Shown here one piece after another: positions 59,131-64,000 of a DNA stretch of 64,000 nt (the first letter of the stretch is position 1; the number at the start of each line of letters is the position of its first letter). The notes beneath the pieces are model-generated. The model searched no databases, was not told where the DNA came from, and worked only from the letters and a program-made list of their open reading frames with translations. Both the position numbers and the translations under genes were made by a program. Source of the DNA: Alternaria dauci (lineage: Eukaryota > Ascomycota > Dothideomycetes > Pleosporales > Pleosporaceae); the NCBI RefSeq assembly GCF_042100115.1, contig NC_091277.1:2666001-2730000 (forward strand), written 5' to 3'.

Positions 59131-61242
59131 CTAGAACATGGACGGGTCAATGCCACCCATTCCAGCACCTGCAACGTTTGCATTCTGCAGATTTTGCAGG
59201 TTCGAGGTGAGACCGAGCTTCTGCATCGCGAGCTCCGGATTGCAGTGAGGAGCATGCGAGCGGTGGTATTTGAGACCGTTGAGGTTCTTATACCGCTTGC
59301 CGCATACTTCGCAACGGTATGGTTTCTCCTTCTCCATGCCGACGGTGCCGGGGTATGGGATCGACGTCAGAGGGTCGACAATCGAAAAGGTGCCGTCGTC
59401 GTTCTCCTTGAGTTGCTGGTTCTGGTGGCCGTGCTGCTTGTGGTACTTGAGGCCGTTCTGGTTCTTGTACGCCTTCTCGCAGCCAATGACTGGGCACCGG
59501 AATGGCTTGACCTCTTCCGGGAAGGGGAACTGGGGTATGCTCGCGCCGTTGATGAGCTGCTGCTCTCGTAATCTCCTGGCCATCTCGCTCTGATCGTTTC
59601 CGCTGAGCTGGTAGTTCTTGAGCGCTGCTTGCAGCTGGGCCTGGTTCAGGCCGCCGCCTTGCTTGCTGAAGAGACGCTTGCCCGGCTGGTCGATGGTGCC
59701 ATTGTTGTCAAAGGCGCCCATGCCGAAGTTGCCGTTGCCGTTGCCAAAATTCATGCCCATGTTCATGTTCATGTCCATGCCCATCATTGGGTTGAAGCCG
59801 CCAAAATCCATGTCGAGCTCGGCGGGCGTGCCCGGGTGTGAGGATTCGGGCGACGTCAGGTTGTGATTTTGCATGGGCATGGTGCCCATTGTGGGTGTGT
59901 TGACCGACGAGACGGTCGGGTTATTTTGGAGGTTGAACTGCTGCGAGGCAGACGGTGTGGTGGGCGTGGATGTGCGCATGCCCTGGTGATTTTGCATGTT
60001 GTTGGCCATGTTGACGTTGACGTTGAGCTGGGGCTGCTGATTTTGGTTCTGGTTGAACTGGTTCTGGACGGGGAACTGCTGCATGTTCTGCTGCTCCTCG
60101 ATGGGGCCGAGGTTGTTGAAGTCGATGTCGTCCATCTCCATGTCGTCCAATGTGTCCATGTCCTGCACGGTCGACAGGTTGGAGCGGCTGACGGAGCCGA
60201 TGCGCTGGCGGGAGGCGCCAATGGAGCCCGACCGTGACTGGAAGCCATTCTGTGTGTTGAAGGCATCGCCCTGTGTCTGACTGGGCGCAATCGAGCTTGT
60301 CGGAGCGCCCGATGTGTTTGTGAAGCCGTTCTGGGGCTGCTGCTGCTGCTGCTGCTGCTGCTGCGGGCGGGCAGCGGGTGCGTTGGCGTGCGTCTCCTCA
60401 AAGTGCTGCAGCAGGTCGTGCAGCGAGGCGAGGGTGAGGCCGCAGCAGGTAAAGTCCTTCATGAAGGCGGCCTCCATCTTGGGCAGGTACGAGGACGAGT
60501 GGAACGAGGGCGAGCCCTGGACGAAAGGCGCGGGAGAGGTGCCCATCATGATGCTGGAGCGGGTGTCAGTTTTGCAATTTTGGCGTCGGGTATAAGTGGA
60601 TACTTACTCGTCGCGGATCCAGGAGCCGACCGAGTGGCCGCCCCAGCTCATGCCGCCGGCGAAGCTGCCCATGTTTGTGCTCTCGCGGCGGCCGCGGTCC
60701 TTCATGGTGATGGGGCGGGCGCCGCTGTTGCCGTAGAAAGACGAGCCGAGCATGCTGATGGAGGGGTGGCGCTCGCTCATGCTCGGGCGGCCGTTGGAAA
60801 AGTCAAAGTTGTTTGGGTTGAGCAGGCCGGGCGTCGTGGCCATGTCGGGCTGGGCCTCTGCCTGGCGCAGGGCCGACGTCAGGTTGGACGTCTGGTTCTG
60901 GGGCGAGTTGGAGCCATAGCGCGGGGGCGTCTGGATGTCAATGGGCGAGGCGGTAGCCATGGCGCCGAAGCCGCTGTGCAGTTGCGGCGGCTCCTCGGGG
61001 AAGAGGGGGAAGCTGCAGTCGCCCGCGTCTTCGAAGAGGACGTCCTCGCTGGGCGCGTGGCTGGCCACAAGCTCCTGGGGCTTGCGGTGCCAGAGAGAGG
61101 AGAGACCGGCACTCGGGTCCTTGTTGCCACGGCCAAAATGCGGCGATGCGGGCTGTTCGACCGGAGTGCTGATGGGGGTGCTCGCTGCCGTGGATTCACG
61201 CGGCGAGTGGGAGAGGGGTGGCGGCTGCTCGTAGGAATCCAG
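59131..61242 (-). CDS. SFP1: Sfp1-like C2H2 zinc-finger transcription factor (5' end uncertain)
   Basis: Two exons are clear, about 61242-60608 and 60553-59131, joined across a 54-bp intron (GTAAGT...CTCCAG) to read SWIRDDIMMGTSPAP. The coding-like frame extends upstream of the first in-frame ATG (60960) through DSYEQPPPLSHSPRES and SLWHRKPQELVASHAP with no ATG before a stop near 61313, so an unplaced 5' exon probably supplies the start; 61242 is a possible acceptor. Features in order are an unpaired finger-like segment FTCCGLTLASLHDLLQHFEE, a polyglutamine run of nine (CAG repeat), a long Asn/Gln/Met-rich middle, then FRCPVIGC...YHKQHGH and YRCEVCGKRYKNLNGLKYHR, the paired C-terminal fingers of Sfp1. 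In yeast Sfp1 controls ribosomal-protein and ribosome-biogenesis genes in response to nutrients through TOR; the same role here is inferred from family membership. Confidence 0.88.
60335..60363 (-). repeat. CAG trinucleotide repeat encoding polyglutamine
   Basis: Nine or so consecutive CAG codons (CTG on the plus strand) in the linker between the N-terminal finger-like segment and the Asn/Gln-rich middle of the Sfp1-like protein. The codons are pure, so the tract is probably length-variable between strains. Confidence 0.92.
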
Positions 61243-64000
61243 CTTCGCGGTGGGCGAAGGGTGTGTATATGTGTGTGTGTGTGCGTGGATGGTGGCAGTG
61301 GGGAAAGAATGCTAGCGGCACGGCGACTCGTTAGGCGCAGTTTCAGATGACTGTGCGTGGGCGTGCGTGTGGCGTAATGTAATGTAATGCAGTGTAGTGT
61401 AGTCGAGGGCCGGTGGCTGGTGGCAGCAGTGACTGACTGTACTGTGACTGTGACTGCAAATGGTTGCTCAGCAATAATATGGCTGAGATAGGGCGGGGAT
61501 AGTTGTTTGGAAATTATGCACCCAGTGGTGCCGGGGCGTGGGAAGCTATATGCGTGTCGGCGGGCAGGCAGAGCGGTGACGAGCGACGAGCGGCCGACGT
61601 CGAGATCCCTGTCGCTGGGTGGGTGGATACGGCCAATTGCGGGCAGGCGCTACTGTGCCTGTATGCGTCGCTTCCTGGCCAACGTGCAGGTCTGACGAAG
61701 GGCGATCAGTGATTGAGCGCTGCGGGTGACGATGATATAACCGCGGAAATTGTCGCGAGCAGCCTTGGGATGCTTCATCTACTATCGACGAGCAGCTTCG
61801 TCTTCAGCCACTCGCTGTGCCCGCTGACTGAGCACACATACTGCACCGCCCTCGCCGGCCGAGGCAGCTTGTGCTGGAGACAGGCGCACGGCCACATGGT
61901 TTCTGGTACGCGCCCCTACTAGAGCCGGAGCATGGAGACTCCTCCAAGCGTCTGCTTGTCACGCCGTCGCCTCTGCAAGCCACCCTGGCCCGTACCATCA
62001 CCAAACACTCACCACCTTCTAGAAGCCCGCCGCTGCTGGAAAGTACCGTGACATTGTCCTTGCACGTGGCGCAGACAAACCGCCGTGCGACGGAATCTCT
62101 GCACCAGGCCACTCCCGAGTATTCACCGACAACTTAGGAACTCTACACCCTTGGATCTCTACAACCGCTGCCAATCTCACCAAGCAACCCCTCTGCCAAA
62201 CCCCAAACCCAAATCTGTATCCTTTACCTACACACTGGCGAACCGCTGCTGACGCCCATGCGCCTGCACGGCACCTGCACCTGCAATTCCTCGTGCTCCG
62301 CACACTAACCTGTCTGCTCCGCTGTGAACTCAAAGGGTCTTGGTCGGCACCACACCCAACATGCTTCATCCCTACCCGCCCTGCTAGCCACCACCAGCCC
62401 GTCTACGACCATCCCCCCAGCGCTCAACATGGTCGTTTCGAACCGTGAGCCAGTCTCTCGGCCAGGTCGGCAGAATGCGTCACCCTTGGCCGGACTGCTC
62501 TCGGCTGTTTGACTGCCTTGGGCCCTCTTACACAAGCAATCAACTAACCAGCCCGCCGCTGCCATTAGCCTGCGCTATATGCGGTACCTACTTTTGTCAA
62601 CGTGTTGGGACGACTTACATGTGCGTTGCGTATTGATGCTCTGTAGTAGCCTACACATTGGGGGGCAAATCTCTCTCTCTAGCGCCAGCACCCAAAGCCA
62701 CCGCAGAGATATTCGGCAGGTCTTGAACTTACTTTTGCTACCCCATGGTCTACATGGTTGCGCATCCTGGGGTAACACGACCTGTTGCTTGCTAACGTGC
62801 GTCAGTGTTACTGCCCCTCTACACCTCCCAAGAGCCGACGATCCGAAATGTCGTGCTTGTCCACCAACCAGGACAAAACTACAAGATAGCCCAACCCCCA
62901 CGGCCACGGTCGCCTCACAAGCCTCACTCACACTGCCTACACGTCCCGCTCATCTCAGGTTGCATATTCGAAACATGCAGCCCGTCCCGTGACGATGATG
63001 CATCCGAGCACCGGAGTCTTCTCATACCGTCTGCTGAGTGCGTCTGCCCTACACAAGGCCAGCCATCCTTGTATACCGTTGCACCCAGCTCGCTTCATGT
63101 CTTGAGCGCTCGTTTCATTGGACCCTGCAGCAGCTCATCCTCCCACGTCGTGCTGAATGAGGGATCCCGCCCTACACACTGTCCCATCTCATCCCGCTTG
63201 CGTGTGTCACTCAAAGACACCTCATCACCGCCCCGCCGAGCACTTGCGAAAGCATCTGAAAGCGTCCGAAAGACGTCGTTGACGGATTACGACGACGCCG
63301 ACCAGTACGCGCTTACACCCGTAACTCTTGCGGGCTGACTGCGCTGCTCGGCGAGGGCGGCATTCGTTGGGGCGGCGCTCCCGCTGTCGCTTCGCTTGTC
63401 CACCAACGCTGCCAAGTGCCACACGCGGAAGGCCCAACCGGTGCAACTTCCGACTTGCGAGTGCCAGAGCGTGGCTACGTGTGCGACGTCACTCTCCTGC
63501 CCATCCATCGCCAGACGGCCCCAAGCACGGGGTGCACCTCATCTCAGCCCTCGAATGCCAACCGCCAATCCAATATTCTCTTGCTACGCACGGTACCTCG
63601 AGCTGAATCGTCGTCGCTCCCGACGCGGAATCAAACGCTCCTTGGTCCCTCTCTTGCAGCAAGTGTGGCGAGACGACGCATCGTCAGATTTCACCAACCC
63701 CAACGTCGTATCAGGACTCCAACTCCAATCCCGGCTAGCATGCTTCACCGCCAACTGCCGCCAGACGTGACGTACCCGGTATAATAATGTATACTATTTG
63801 GTAGCGCGCGACTATGCATCACCGTCTAGGCTGCTTCAAGATGACTGCACAATGCATCTTCCGATCTTATCGATGCAGAACCCGGAATACAGCCAGTGCT
63901 CCTCCGCTGGTTCACTGTACCATGGGAAGACTGGGAAGAGCTCACAATTGCACACACTTCAACACGAGTATTGCCGTCATGCCGATTGCGGGGTAAAAAG
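61243..64000. other. Region upstream of the Sfp1-like gene; no gene identified
   Basis: About 2.7 kb of balanced composition. Starts with a (tg)n-rich tract at 61262-61283 and a run of related words near 61375-61405 (gtaatgtaatg, gtgtagtgtag). It should contain the missing first exon, 5' untranslated region and promoter of the zinc-finger gene. Several frames of 80-180 codons occur (for example 62805-63338, plus) but they overlap one another in all phases and show no domain or membrane pattern. Confidence 0.5.

Noticed and set aside
62805..63338. 177-codon plus-strand frame near the right end
   Set aside because: It overlaps other frames in all phases, is Ser/Pro/His-rich without domain structure, and lies in the presumed upstream region of the Sfp1-like gene.

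Overview
The window reads as nuclear DNA of a filamentous ascomycete, most likely a Dothideomycete of the Pleosporales type. The reasons are short introns (47-99 bp, GTAAGT/CTAAC/YAG) in compact genes, fungal-specific families (CFEM-type Pth11-like receptor, HET domain, DUF7703, Sfp1-like C2H2 factor), and one very large AT-rich block with the dinucleotide signature of repeat-induced point mutation (RIP). No species can be named from the sequence alone.

Layout. (1) 1-2084: a GC-balanced stub carrying the last thiolation-condensation part of a nonribosomal peptide synthetase on the minus strand, cut off at its 5' side beside a 51-bp tandem repeat. (2) 2085-36485: about 34 kb of RIP-destroyed repeats. 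CpA and TpG are almost absent, stop codons are everywhere and no gene survives. By reading through the C-to-T and G-to-A changes I can recognise a plus-strand Ty3/gypsy chromodomain retrotransposon with both LTRs (23459-30625), a second, minus-strand gypsy element bounded by a different LTR pair (11362-23459), a 4.7-kb element with about 400-bp terminal inverted repeats (6340-11040), and stray third copies of that inverted repeat and of the minus element's LTR. About 2085-6340 and 30626-34757 remain unidentified. (3) 36486-64000: a normal gene-bearing segment.

Genes of the right segment, in order: a DUF7703 seven-helix membrane protein (+), a CFEM-domain Pth11-like receptor (+, six exons), a HET-domain protein (-, four exons), a roughly 1,200-residue ankyrin-repeat protein (-), an MFS monocarboxylate-type transporter (-), a membrane-anchored protein of unknown function (-), an acetoacetate-decarboxylase-like protein with a 20-bp internal exon (-), and an Sfp1-like C2H2 transcription factor (-) whose first exon I could not place. 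The long stretch 61243-64000 and the gaps between genes show nothing I can support.

The genes do not form an obvious pathway. Two surface-sensing or membrane proteins and a HET-domain protein lie nearest the repeat block, which fits the usual enrichment of variable genes beside AT-rich blocks. The genes to the right look like conserved housekeeping and regulatory genes. The most notable content is the repeat block: its depth of RIP, its abutting retrotransposons, and the synthetase gene truncated at its edge.
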